Of a DNA stretch of 16,414 bases, positions 7,954-15,337 are shown piece by piece. Where the stretch lies: positions 1-16,414 of the forward strand of contig JAFADX010000040.1 of the NCBI GenBank assembly GCA_023424475.1. The letters run 5' to 3'. The position numbers were made by a program, and so were the translations under genes. The notes beneath the pieces were generated by a model. It was not told where the DNA came from. It searched no databases and saw only the letters and a list, made by a program, of their open reading frames with translations. Source of the DNA: Pseudomonadota bacterium. GTDB taxonomy: Bacteria > Pseudomonadota > Alphaproteobacteria > Acetobacterales > Acetobacteraceae. Each line of letters opens with the position of its first letter. Position 1 is the first letter of the stretch.

Positions 7954-9048
7954 ATGGTGGAGGATGCAACGCAGCAGGTCACCATCGTCGCAGGCATGGG
8001 CCCGGAGCGTGCCCACATCTTCTCCGTTCTCGTGAAGCGGAGCTACGCGATCGAGGATGGATGCCCGCTGGTGGAACTGGCCGCGGAACCGTTCCGGCGC
8101 ACCGACGCCTTCCACGAGCCGGGCGATCCCGAGACCTGCAGCGTCTGGCGCGAGTCGGAATGCGCCCCATACAAGGTCGCGACCGACATCGTCGTTCTGG
8201 GGCAGGCCCATGCGCCGCGAGGCCAGCCGGCGGATCGGGTGACGGTCGGCGTCGATGTCGGCGGACGGCAGAAGCTCCTGACCGTCACCGGCGACCGTCG
8301 GGCCATCTTCACGGACGGGCGGACGCCACGCTTCACCGATCCCGCCCCGTTCACCACCATGCCCATGCGCTACGAGCGCGCCTATGGCGGCTCCGACCGC
8401 CGCAGCATTGCGGACAAGCCGTTCCATTATCCGCGCAACACGGTCGGGCGGGGCGTCGCGCTGCTGAACCTGCCCGAGACGATCGATGGGCTCGAGCTTC
8501 CGAACATCGAGGATCCCGATGATCTGCTGACCCCCGAGCGCCTCGTGATCGGCGAGGCGGCGCGATGGAACGAACAACCCCTCGCGCAGGGGCTCGGCGT
8601 GTTCCAGAAGACCTGGTATCCGCGCTGTTCCTTCGTCGGCGCACTGCCGCCCCATGTCGATGCGAGCACCACCATGCGCGAGGAACTGCTCGGCCTGGTG
8701 CCGGAGGGGCAGATCGCGCTGGGGCGGGGCTTTCGCCTGCCGAGCTTCGATGTGCGCTTCAACACTGGCGCCTCGATCGGGCTCGCCCTGCCCGATGTGG
8801 AGCCCGGCACCACGATCCGCCTCGCCCGGCTGTCGCCGGAGCCGATGCTCGGCTTCACCCTGCCGATGCGCTGGCCGCGCATCGGCCTCGACATCGGCCG
8901 GGGGATGTCGGAACTCGACACCCGCCTGCACACCGTGACGATCGATATCGAGGCACGTCGCGTCGACATGATCTGGCGCGGTGCGCAGACCTACCCGGGG
9001 CCCTCCTGGCTGCCGAAGATGACGCGGCTCGCCGCGGACGTGCAATGA
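7954..9048 (+). CDS. DUF2169 family T6SS accessory protein, first copy
   Basis: A 364-residue protein of the DUF2169 family, which is found next to vgrG, PAAR and Rhs-type effectors and is thought to act as an adaptor or chaperone in loading effectors onto the spike. Family features are HIFSVLVKRSYAI at the N-terminus, CAPYKVATDIVVLGQAHAP, TDPAPFTTMPMRYERAYGG, NTVGRGV, LPNIEDPDD, FQKTWYPR, FNTGASIGLALP and the closing MIWRGAQTYPGPSWLPKM. There is no signal peptide, so a cytoplasmic role is expected. It starts 12 bases after the vgrG stop, with a G-rich ribosome-binding site, and its stop overlaps the next start (ATGA). Confidence 0.88.
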   Translation: MVEDATQQVTIVAGMGPERAHIFSVLVKRSYAIEDGCPLVELAAEPFRRTDAFHEPGDPETCSVWRESECAPYKVATDIVVLGQAHAPRGQPADRVTVGVDVGGRQKLLTVTGDRRAIFTDGRTPRFTDPAPFTTMPMRYERAYGGSDRRSIADKPFHYPRNTVGRGVALLNLPETIDGLELPNIEDPDDLLTPERLVIGEAARWNEQPLAQGLGVFQKTWYPRCSFVGALPPHVDASTTMREELLGLVPEGQIALGRGFRLPSFDVRFNTGASIGLALPDVEPGTTIRLARLSPEPMLGFTLPMRWPRIGLDIGRGMSELDTRLHTVTIDIEARRVDMIWRGAQTYPGPSWLPKMTRLAADVQ

Positions 9049-10163
9049 GCGGCGCGCCCGCCCCTCTGGCCGCATCCAGGCGCGAGGGCCAGCGCATCGT
9101 GCTTCCCGGGCAGCACCCCGAAGGGCGGCACATTCTCAGCGCGCTGCTCAAGCGAAGCTACGCCATCCGCGGCGGGAGGCGCTGCACGCGTGCGGCGGAG
9201 GACCGGCCGCTGGTGCCGGGAGACGAGCATTTCGGCGACCCCATGAACACGGTCGTCCAGTACGAGAGCGACTTCGTGCCCTTCAAGCTGGCGACGGACG
9301 TCGTCCTGAACGGCGCTGCTCATGCGCCTGACGGGCGCCCCGTCCAGGATCTCGAGGCGAGCGTGACGGTCGGCGAGGCGACGAAGCGCGTCCTCGTTCT
9401 CGGCGACCGGCTTTCCCTGTTCCGGGAAGGGCGCGCGCCCGCCTTCACCGACCCGGCTCCCTTCATGGTCATGCCGGTGCGCTACGATCTCGCCTTCGGT
9501 GGCGTGGACGTGTGGTCCGACCTCAAGATCCCGAGCGCCTATGGCCGCAACCATCTTGGTCGCGGCTTCATGGTCAGGAACGCGCGGGAGGTCGTGGACC
9601 GCCGGCCGCTGCCGAACATCGAGGACCCGGACGACCGGCTGACGCCCGAGCGCATCTGTTGCGGGCACTTCGTCCACATGGACCAGTTGCCCCCGCCGCA
9701 GGGCTTCGGCTGGATCATGAAGTACTGGCGGCCCAGGGCCCTTCTCGCGGGCGTGATGCCGGCGGACGCCGCGCTGGCGCGGGAGCTCCGTGCGACGTTC
9801 CGCCGAGCGGTGCCGCGCGACCAGCTTGCCATGTACGACCAGACGGAGCTGCCGCCGATGGATTTCCGCTTCTTCAACGGTGCCTCGCCGGGCCTGGTCC
9901 TGCCTTATCTCCGCGGCGACGAGGTGGTGTGCCTCCGTCACCTCTCCCACGAGGCCGAGCTCACCTTCGGCCTGCCCGGCGAGGCGCCGCGCATCGCCAT
10001 CGACATCGGTGCCGGCCCCGTCGCGACCGAGACCGTGCTCCAGACGGTGATGATCCGCATGGAGGAAGGCGAGGTCGATCTCGTCTGGCGCGGGGCGGTC
10101 GAATACCCGGGGCCGGACTGGCTGCCCTCCATGCGCCGGCTTGTCGTGGAGGTCGAGGGATGA
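9045..10163 (+). CDS. DUF2169 family T6SS accessory protein, second copy
   Basis: A 372-residue DUF2169 protein, divergent from the preceding one but with the same ordered blocks: HILSALLKRSYAI, FVPFKLATDVVLNGAAHAP, TDPAPFMVMPVRYDLAFGG, NHLGRGF, LPNIEDPDDRLTPERICCG, YWRPR, FFNGASPGLVLPYL and LVWRGAVEYPGPDWLPSM. I chose ATG 9045 because it forms an ATGA overlap with the first copy and is the first in-frame start giving family homology; upstream in-frame codons are only the shadow of the first copy. Two coupled copies suggest either a heterodimer or separate cargoes (for example PAAR and Rhs), which is inference. The sequence is intact throughout. Confidence 0.87.
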   Translation: MSGAPAPLAASRREGQRIVLPGQHPEGRHILSALLKRSYAIRGGRRCTRAAEDRPLVPGDEHFGDPMNTVVQYESDFVPFKLATDVVLNGAAHAPDGRPVQDLEASVTVGEATKRVLVLGDRLSLFREGRAPAFTDPAPFMVMPVRYDLAFGGVDVWSDLKIPSAYGRNHLGRGFMVRNAREVVDRRPLPNIEDPDDRLTPERICCGHFVHMDQLPPPQGFGWIMKYWRPRALLAGVMPADAALARELRATFRRAVPRDQLAMYDQTELPPMDFRFFNGASPGLVLPYLRGDEVVCLRHLSHEAELTFGLPGEAPRIAIDIGAGPVATETVLQTVMIRMEEGEVDLVWRGAVEYPGPDWLPSMRRLVVEVEG

Positions 10164-10210
10164 CCGCCGCCATCGGCAGGCCCGGCACGTCCGGGAAAGG
10201 AAGGTGCTAG
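10160..10210 (+). other. 16-codon open frame bridging DUF2169 and PAAR genes
   Basis: An ATGA overlap at the end of the second DUF2169 gene opens a 16-codon frame (MTAAIGRPGTSGKGRC) whose TAG abuts the ATG of the PAAR-like gene (TAGATG). It has no recognised homology. The next gene's ribosome-binding site GGAAAGGAAGG lies inside it. It may be a coupling leader that carries ribosomes across the gap, or chance. Confidence 0.2.
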
Positions 10211-10981
10211 ATGCCGCTCTGGCCCGCCACCAAGCTCATGGACACGGTGATCGGCGTGGATGTGCACGCCGTCACCCCGATCCCGGGCATTCCGGTGCAT
10301 CCCTATGTCGGCCCGATCTACCTCTGGACCGACCCGTCCTTTCCGATGGTGAACGTGTTCATCAACGGCATGCCGGCGATGACGGTCGGCAGCATGGGAT
10401 ACTTCGCGCATGTGCCCCAGGGCGTGCCGGTGAACCCGCCCAATACGCCCTATTGGCAGCGTTACCGGACGAACGTGCTGATGGGTCTCGTGCTGATGCT
10501 GCTCACGACGCTCGCGAACATCGCGATCGCCGGCATCGCGGCGGCCCTGCCGAAGCCTCCGGCGGCGGAGGCGTTCCTCAAGGACGTCACGGGCATCGAT
10601 ACCTCGTCCCGCGCGGCGACCTGGGAGACGATCAAGGGCGCATTCTCGAGCTTCACCAACTGGCAGACCTGGGCGAAGCTCCTGATGCCGCCGATCCCCT
10701 ATCCGGGCGCGCAGGGATCCGTCGCGGTCGGCAGCCCGAACGTGACGGTGAATGGCGGGCCGCTCGGCTTCGTCGCGCCGCTGGTCGCGACCTCCTGCAG
10801 CGACATCCCGGTCGTGCCGAACGCGTTGACGCTCGGGTTCAGCAACGTCCTGGTGGGGGTGAGCTTCGCGCAGCTCGCGCGCGGCATCGCGGTGAATGCC
10901 GCGCAGGGCGCGATCGCGCACGGCGTGAGCAAGGGGGTCGACCGCCTGGGCCGGAAGTCCGGCGGAACCCAGTGCAGCTGA
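10211..10981 (+). CDS. PAAR-like T6SS tip protein with central transmembrane segment
   Basis: A 256-residue protein with PAAR-like half-repeats on both sides of a hydrophobic insert. The N-terminal half has FPMVNVFINGMPAMTVGSMG (45-64). A strong hydrophobic helix follows at about 88-113 (VLMGLVLMLLTTLANIAIAGIA). The C-terminal half has GSPNVTVNGGPLGFVAPLVATSCSDIP (174-200), with the turn GSPNVxVNG typical of PAAR cones. PAAR proteins cap the VgrG spike; PAAR proteins with membrane helices help toxins cross the target inner membrane. In many systems the PAAR-TM module is the N-terminus of the Rhs protein itself; here it is a separate gene 18 bases before rhs. GGAAAGGAAGG lies 6 bases before the start. 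The exact subfamily (PAAR versus DUF4150-like) is uncertain. Confidence 0.78.
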   Translation: MPLWPATKLMDTVIGVDVHAVTPIPGIPVHPYVGPIYLWTDPSFPMVNVFINGMPAMTVGSMGYFAHVPQGVPVNPPNTPYWQRYRTNVLMGLVLMLLTTLANIAIAGIAAALPKPPAAEAFLKDVTGIDTSSRAATWETIKGAFSSFTNWQTWAKLLMPPIPYPGAQGSVAVGSPNVTVNGGPLGFVAPLVATSCSDIPVVPNALTLGFSNVLVGVSFAQLARGIAVNAAQGAIAHGVSKGVDRLGRKSGGTQCS

Positions 10982-10999
10982 CGATCGGGACGGTGAGCG

Positions 11000-13900
11000 A
11001 TGCCCTGCTCCACCACCGGATTTCCATCCACTCTCGTCGGCGACCCGGTCGACACGCTGACCGGCGCGATGACGGAGCGGAAGCTCGAGTTCCGCCTGAT
11101 CGGACCGCTGGAACTGTCCTGGTGGCGGCACTACGACAGCTCCCAGGCCGGGCAGCGCTACGCGCTCGGCTGGGGGCACAGCCACGAATTCGACCGCATC
11201 CTCTTCATCGGGGACGAGCGGATCATCTATGGCCACCCTGTCGGGCAGCAGGTCTGGTTCCCGCTCCTGACCGAGGATGGCGCCGAGGCGGCGGCGCAGG
11301 GCTACACGATCCGGCGGCGCTCCCGATCGACCTATGAACTCCACCGGCATGGCGAGCCGTCGATGGAATTCATCTTCGCGGCCGGGGCGCGGCGCGCGAG
11401 GCCCTCCAGGCTGTATGACGACAAGGGCCAGATCCTGCTGCACCACGATGCGCGGAACCGGCTCGAACGGATCGTGCACTCGACCGGGGCGGTGCTGCAT
11501 GCGGCCGCGAACGAGGCGGGCCTGCTCACGACCCTGACGCTCGAAGGGGAAGGCGGCGCGCAGGACCTGCTGCTGTCCTACAGCTATGATGAGCGATTCA
11601 ACCTCGTCGGCACGCTGGACGGCCGCGGCCATGGCTACGCGTTCGCCTACGATGCCGCGAACCGGATGGTTCAGCGGCGTGGACGGAAGGGCTTCCGCTT
11701 CCGCTACCGCTACGACCCGGAGGGGCGCTGCATCTTCTCGGCAGGCGACGACAACTGGTACGGCGTTGCCCTCACCTACGGTGCGGGCGGGCGGTCGACC
11801 GTCGTCCGCAAGCCCGACGGCGGGATCTGGACCTACAAGTTCCTGCCGGGCGGGCGGTTGTCCGAGATCGTCGATCCGCTGGGCGGCGTCCGGAAATACC
11901 TCTACGACGAGCTGGGCCGCGCGACGCACGAGGTCGATCCGCTCGGCAACCTGACGCAATACGTGCTCGACGCGGCGGGCGCGCCGGTACGGAAGGTCCT
12001 GCCGACAGGGCATGTCGTGCCCCTGCCGGAGCCGCCCGATCCGCCCGATCCGGCGGCGGAGCGGGTTGCCGTGCGTCCGTCGGAGTATCAGTTCGGAACC
12101 CTGCTCCCGCTTCCGGAAGGGGGGGCGCCTTCCCCTTCGCATGTGGCGGCACTCGACATTCCGCGCGAGGCGCGGGCGCTCGCGACGATGCGCAGCGGGC
12201 CCGACACGGTCACCGCCGCGCAGACCGTGCACGAGGTCAAGCCGCTGGGTGCGGCGTGGTGGCCCGAGCCGGCCCGCGGGCGCGTCTTCAGCGCCCTCGG
12301 CAAGCTGGTGGAACAGCGCGACGACGCAGGCCGCATGCGCCACTGGACGTATGATGGTTCCGGCAATCTCGAGGGGTACCGGGACTTCGACGGCGGCATC
12401 TGGCGGTATGACTTCGGTCGCTGGCACCTGCTGCAGTCGATGACGAATCCGGTCGGGGCGAGAACCACCCTCTCCTACACGACCAACGAACAGGTCGCCG
12501 CCTGCATCGATCCCGACGGCACGCACACCGAGTATCGCTATGACCTGGCCGATCGCCTCGTGGAGGTGCGCCGCAACGGCGCCGTGCGGGAGACCTACGC
12601 ACGAGACGTGGCGGGAAACCTGATCGCGAAGCATGCCGGAGACGGGCGACTTCTCCTGACGCGCGAGATCGGGCCCCACAACCGCCTTGCACGGCGCGTG
12701 CTGGCCTCAGGCGACGACCAGACATTCGTCCACGACAAGTCCGGGCGCTGCATCCTTGCGACGGCCGGTTGCGGGACGGTTGCGCGTCGCTATGACGCGG
12801 CCGGGCGCCTGGCCGCGGACCAGCGCGATGGGCGGGGCCTCGAGTTCCGGTTGAACGGGGGTGGCGAGCCCGTCGATGCAGTCTGGTTCGACCGCTTCAG
12901 CGTTCGCTTCGACCGCTCCGAGGAGCGCCGCCTGGCGTTGATCGATCCGACCGGAGCCACGCATGTCGTGCGCTGGCCCGGCGACGGGTTCATGGTCGTC
13001 GAGTTCGCGAGCGGCATGCGGGAGACAAGCCAGTTCGACGACAGAGGGCGCTGCCTGTTCAAGGACCTGCGTCACGCCGATGGCAGGCACTGGACGCGCC
13101 GCTACCACTGGTCGGGCGAAGGCGAGCTGTCCCGCATCGAGGACAGTTCCCGTGGGGAGATCCGGCACGACTACGACGCCGCGCATCGCCTCGTGGGCCG
13201 GAGGACCGCAGGCAGGCAGGAGACCTATGTCCAGGACCTCGCCGACAACCTTCTGGCGCAGCCCGGCCTCGAGGACGTCGTGCTCGGGGCCGGGAACCGT
13301 CTGGCGTCGGCGAACGGCGAACGCCTGACCTACGACGACCGCGGCAATCTTGCGACGCGGGGCGGTCCCGGCGGCAGGACCAGCTACGAGTACGACAGCC
13401 GGGACCAGTTGATCCGCGCGACGACGCCAGGGGGCGTCTGGAGTGCGGAGTATGACGCCTTCGGAAGGCGGGTCCGCAAATGCTGGAACGGCGCGACGAG
13501 CGAGTTCCACTGGTTCGGCGACCAACTCGTCGCCGAGACGGCGCCGGATGGCAGGCTCCGGCTCTATGTCTACGCCGATCACCTGGCCCTGACGCCGCTG
13601 CTCCTGATCGACTACGAATCCTCGGAGGCCGACGCGGCCACCGGACGCGTCGGCGCCATCATCTCCGACCAGCTCGGGACCCCGGTCCAGGTCCTTGGGA
13701 TGACGGGGGAGGCACTGTGGCAGGCGCAGATCGCGCCGTTCGGCGCCGCCGAGGTCGCGGCCCGCAGCCGCATCGACCTGGCGCTGCGCTTCCCCGGCCA
13801 CTACGCGGATGCCGAACTCGGCCTCCACTACAACCGGAACCGACACTACAGCCCGCTGCTGGGGCGCTACCTGCAAAGCGATCCCTGGGGCCTCTACGGG

Positions 13901-14620
13901 GGGACCAACCTCTACGCCTACCGGAGGAACCCGCTGCTGGCCGCCGACGTCCGGGGCCTGGGCGAAGAAGGCGATCATTCGAAGAAGAAGCCGCCGGACG
14001 ACGAGGAGGGGGCAGGGCCCCAGAAGCAGCCGGGCGGCGAACCCGAAGGCGCTGGAGGGCAGAAGGCCCTCAAGGATATGTCGCAGGACGAGTTGAACGC
14101 GCACGTCGAGAAGCGGTCCGACGAATTGAAGCAGGCATTCAAGGCCGCCGACCCCGAAGGGGAGAAGCGGACGACGCTTTCCGTCGGCGTGGTCGAGACG
14201 GGCGGAGACCCCGAGACCCGGCGTGTCGTCGTTTCGACGAGCGCAGACGACCAGCGCCTGCCGCCGGCGGTCAAGAAGGCGATGCAGCCCGGCGAGGCGC
14301 CCATCCAGGGGGAGCCGTTCTTCGTGAGGCAGCCCAACCCGAACCACGATCCGAACAAGCCCACCGGCCCCGACAACCCCAAGACCCGGGTGCACACGGT
14401 CGACATGGACAAGGGCACGGTGAATCCACAGCCTTACGACAAGGCGAAGGGCGGGCACCCGCCGGAGGGGACCCAGCATCATGCCGAGCAGAGGATGGAG
14501 ACGGGCGCCGCCGAGCGTGGCGAGCAGGTCCTTGCGCAGCAGCCGACCAAGCCGTGTTGCCCTGGATGCACGAAGGTCCTGGGCGACAGCGGCAAGCTGG
14601 ATAAGGTACCGAACCCCTAG
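11000..14620 (+). CDS. Rhs/YD-repeat T6SS effector with C-terminal deaminase toxin
   Basis: A 1206-residue Rhs protein. The N-terminus (MPCSTTGFPSTLVGDPVDTLTGAM) is DUF6531-like. Many YD repeats follow (YSYDERFNLVG, YRYDPEGR, YLYDELGRATHEVDPLGN, WTYDGSGNLEGY, YEYDSRDQL, EYDAFGRRVRK), which would fold into a closed shell around the toxin. A Pro-rich non-repeat stretch interrupts them at about 340-430. The core ends with HYNRNRHYSPLLGRYLQSDPWGL (Asp961) and DVRGLG (983-988), the usual self-cleavage region. Residues 988-1206 are the variable toxin. A hairpin RTTLSVGVVE...RRVVVSTS is followed by LPPAVKKAMQPGE, HHAEQ (His1161, Glu1163) and PCCPGC (Cys1187, Cys1190). This is the zinc and proton-shuttle signature of the cytidine-deaminase superfamily, with 26 residues between His and the first Cys. 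The expected activity is deamination of a nucleic acid or nucleotide; the substrate is not deducible. The stop lies in the end of a repeat element. Confidence 0.9.
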   Translation: MPCSTTGFPSTLVGDPVDTLTGAMTERKLEFRLIGPLELSWWRHYDSSQAGQRYALGWGHSHEFDRILFIGDERIIYGHPVGQQVWFPLLTEDGAEAAAQGYTIRRRSRSTYELHRHGEPSMEFIFAAGARRARPSRLYDDKGQILLHHDARNRLERIVHSTGAVLHAAANEAGLLTTLTLEGEGGAQDLLLSYSYDERFNLVGTLDGRGHGYAFAYDAANRMVQRRGRKGFRFRYRYDPEGRCIFSAGDDNWYGVALTYGAGGRSTVVRKPDGGIWTYKFLPGGRLSEIVDPLGGVRKYLYDELGRATHEVDPLGNLTQYVLDAAGAPVRKVLPTGHVVPLPEPPDPPDPAAERVAVRPSEYQFGTLLPLPEGGAPSPSHVAALDIPREARALATMRSGPDTVTAAQTVHEVKPLGAAWWPEPARGRVFSALGKLVEQRDDAGRMRHWTYDGSGNLEGYRDFDGGIWRYDFGRWHLLQSMTNPVGARTTLSYTTNEQVAACIDPDGTHTEYRYDLADRLVEVRRNGAVRETYARDVAGNLIAKHAGDGRLLLTREIGPHNRLARRVLASGDDQTFVHDKSGRCILATAGCGTVARRYDAAGRLAADQRDGRGLEFRLNGGGEPVDAVWFDRFSVRFDRSEERRLALIDPTGATHVVRWPGDGFMVVEFASGMRETSQFDDRGRCLFKDLRHADGRHWTRRYHWSGEGELSRIEDSSRGEIRHDYDAAHRLVGRRTAGRQETYVQDLADNLLAQPGLEDVVLGAGNRLASANGERLTYDDRGNLATRGGPGGRTSYEYDSRDQLIRATTPGGVWSAEYDAFGRRVRKCWNGATSEFHWFGDQLVAETAPDGRLRLYVYADHLALTPLLLIDYESSEADAATGRVGAIISDQLGTPVQVLGMTGEALWQAQIAPFGAAEVAARSRIDLALRFPGHYADAELGLHYNRNRHYSPLLGRYLQSDPWGLYGGTNLYAYRRNPLLAADVRGLGEEGDHSKKKPPDDEEGAGPQKQPGGEPEGAGGQKALKDMSQDELNAHVEKRSDELKQAFKAADPEGEKRTTLSVGVVETGGDPETRRVVVSTSADDQRLPPAVKKAMQPGEAPIQGEPFFVRQPNPNHDPNKPTGPDNPKTRVHTVDMDKGTVNPQPYDKAKGGHPPEGTQHHAEQRMETGAAERGEQVLAQQPTKPCCPGCTKVLGDSGKLDKVPNP

Positions 14621-14724
14621 AGCAGATCCCGGTCAGGTGGAATCACCTCATCGGGTGAAGATGCTCGCAGAAACAAGGAGCTGGAGAGGTTGCCGTGAGC
14701 CAGGGCGAGCGGGAACGGCTCTAG
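14617..14724 (+). repeat. 108-base palindromic repeat (MITE-like) overlapping the rhs stop
   Basis: The element is bounded by CTAGAGC (14617-14623) and its complement GCTCTAG (14718-14724). Inside, CCCGGTCAGGTG-GAAT-CACCTCATCGGG (14628-14655) is an inverted repeat pairing at 10 of 12 positions, flanked by GAGCA/TGCTC. The second half (AGAGGTTGCCG with CGGGAACGGCTCT) forms another imperfect hairpin. The rhs TAG stop is part of the left CTAG. Such elements are, from memory, scattered between genes of Roseomonas-like bacteria. It could attenuate transcription from rhs into the downstream gene. No other copy of the full element is in this window. Confidence 0.6.
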
Positions 14725-14754
14725 GGGCGCCACAGGGCGAGGAAGGAAGGCGCG

Positions 14755-15327
14755 ATGACCTGGTTCGACTCGCTAGTAACCCGCGTCGCTCGCATCGAGC
14801 GCGGTGTCCGTATCGCTCTCGCCACGGCCTGCGCGGAGCGTTGCCTTCCCGTGTATCAGGCACTCCGCGAGGATGCGGACGAAGGCGCGTTCACGGAAGC
14901 GATTGCGGTCGGCCAGCGCGCGGCGGAGACGGGCGAGCGCAGCCCGGCGCGCGAGCTCGAGCTGGAACGCCGCCTTCGCACCCTGGTCGAAGACTATCTC
15001 GACATGGGCTACTCGGTCCTCTCGGATGCGGTGACCGTGGCCCTCCGTGTGCTCCAGTCGCTCGACGAGGATGAATCCGCATCGGCCACGGCCGTCGCGC
15101 GTGCCCTGGCATCGGCGCTCAGCGTGGCGGATGGCGCGGAGGCGATGATGCTGCCGCCTGCGCGCGAAACGTCAGGTACATTCCAGGCTGAGGAGGAAGC
15201 CTGGCAGGCGGCGGCGATGGACCTCGCCGAAGGGTGGCACGGTCCTTTGCGCCGGGGCATGTTCGCGTCGATTCCGCCGATCGACGGGCCGGCATGGCAA
15301 CGTCGCTTCCTCGCGTCACGGCGATGA
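14755..15327 (+). CDS. DUF416-like helical protein, candidate immunity protein
   Basis: A 190-residue, almost entirely helical, acidic protein with no signal peptide or membrane segment, so it is expected in the cytoplasm, where a nucleic-acid deaminase would have to be neutralised. By eye it follows the pattern of DUF416/YjaG proteins: an early RVARIERGVRIALATACAERCLPVYQAL block, a central DAVTVALRVLQSLDEDES block, and AEEEAWQAAAMDLAEGW near the end. GGAAGGAAGG lies just before ATG 14755. It is the first gene after the rhs toxin, the standard position for a cognate immunity gene. The family resemblance is moderate, and the immunity role is inferred from position and expected location. It could instead be a T6SS accessory protein. 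Confidence 0.6.
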   Translation: MTWFDSLVTRVARIERGVRIALATACAERCLPVYQALREDADEGAFTEAIAVGQRAAETGERSPARELELERRLRTLVEDYLDMGYSVLSDAVTVALRVLQSLDEDESASATAVARALASALSVADGAEAMMLPPARETSGTFQAEEEAWQAAAMDLAEGWHGPLRRGMFASIPPIDGPAWQRRFLASRR

Positions 15328-15337
15328 CGGCGCCCAG

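Noticed and set aside
8565..9044. In-frame N-terminal extension of the second DUF2169 gene
   Set aside because: It overlaps the 3' half of the first copy out of frame; homology begins only after ATG 9045, which forms the ATGA overlap.
6397..9075. 892-codon minus-strand open frame opposite vgrG and DUF2169
   Set aside because: It is a mirror frame of high-GC coding sequence with Arg/His/Asp-rich low-complexity translation and no domain; the + strand genes are certain.
9938..12679. 913-codon minus-strand open frame opposite PAAR and rhs
   Set aside because: Same antisense artefact of third-position G+C; the translation has no recognisable motif and the opposing genes are clearly real.
12707..14482. 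591-codon minus-strand open frame within rhs
   Set aside because: Antisense shadow of the Rhs repeats and toxin with no family pattern or ribosome-binding context.
14558..14620. Truncation of the deaminase by the repeat insertion
   Set aside because: Deaminase toxins of this layout, as I remember them, also end about 15-20 residues after CxxC, so the tail GDSGKLDKVPNP looks natural. The overlap is kept as an observation, not called a disruption.
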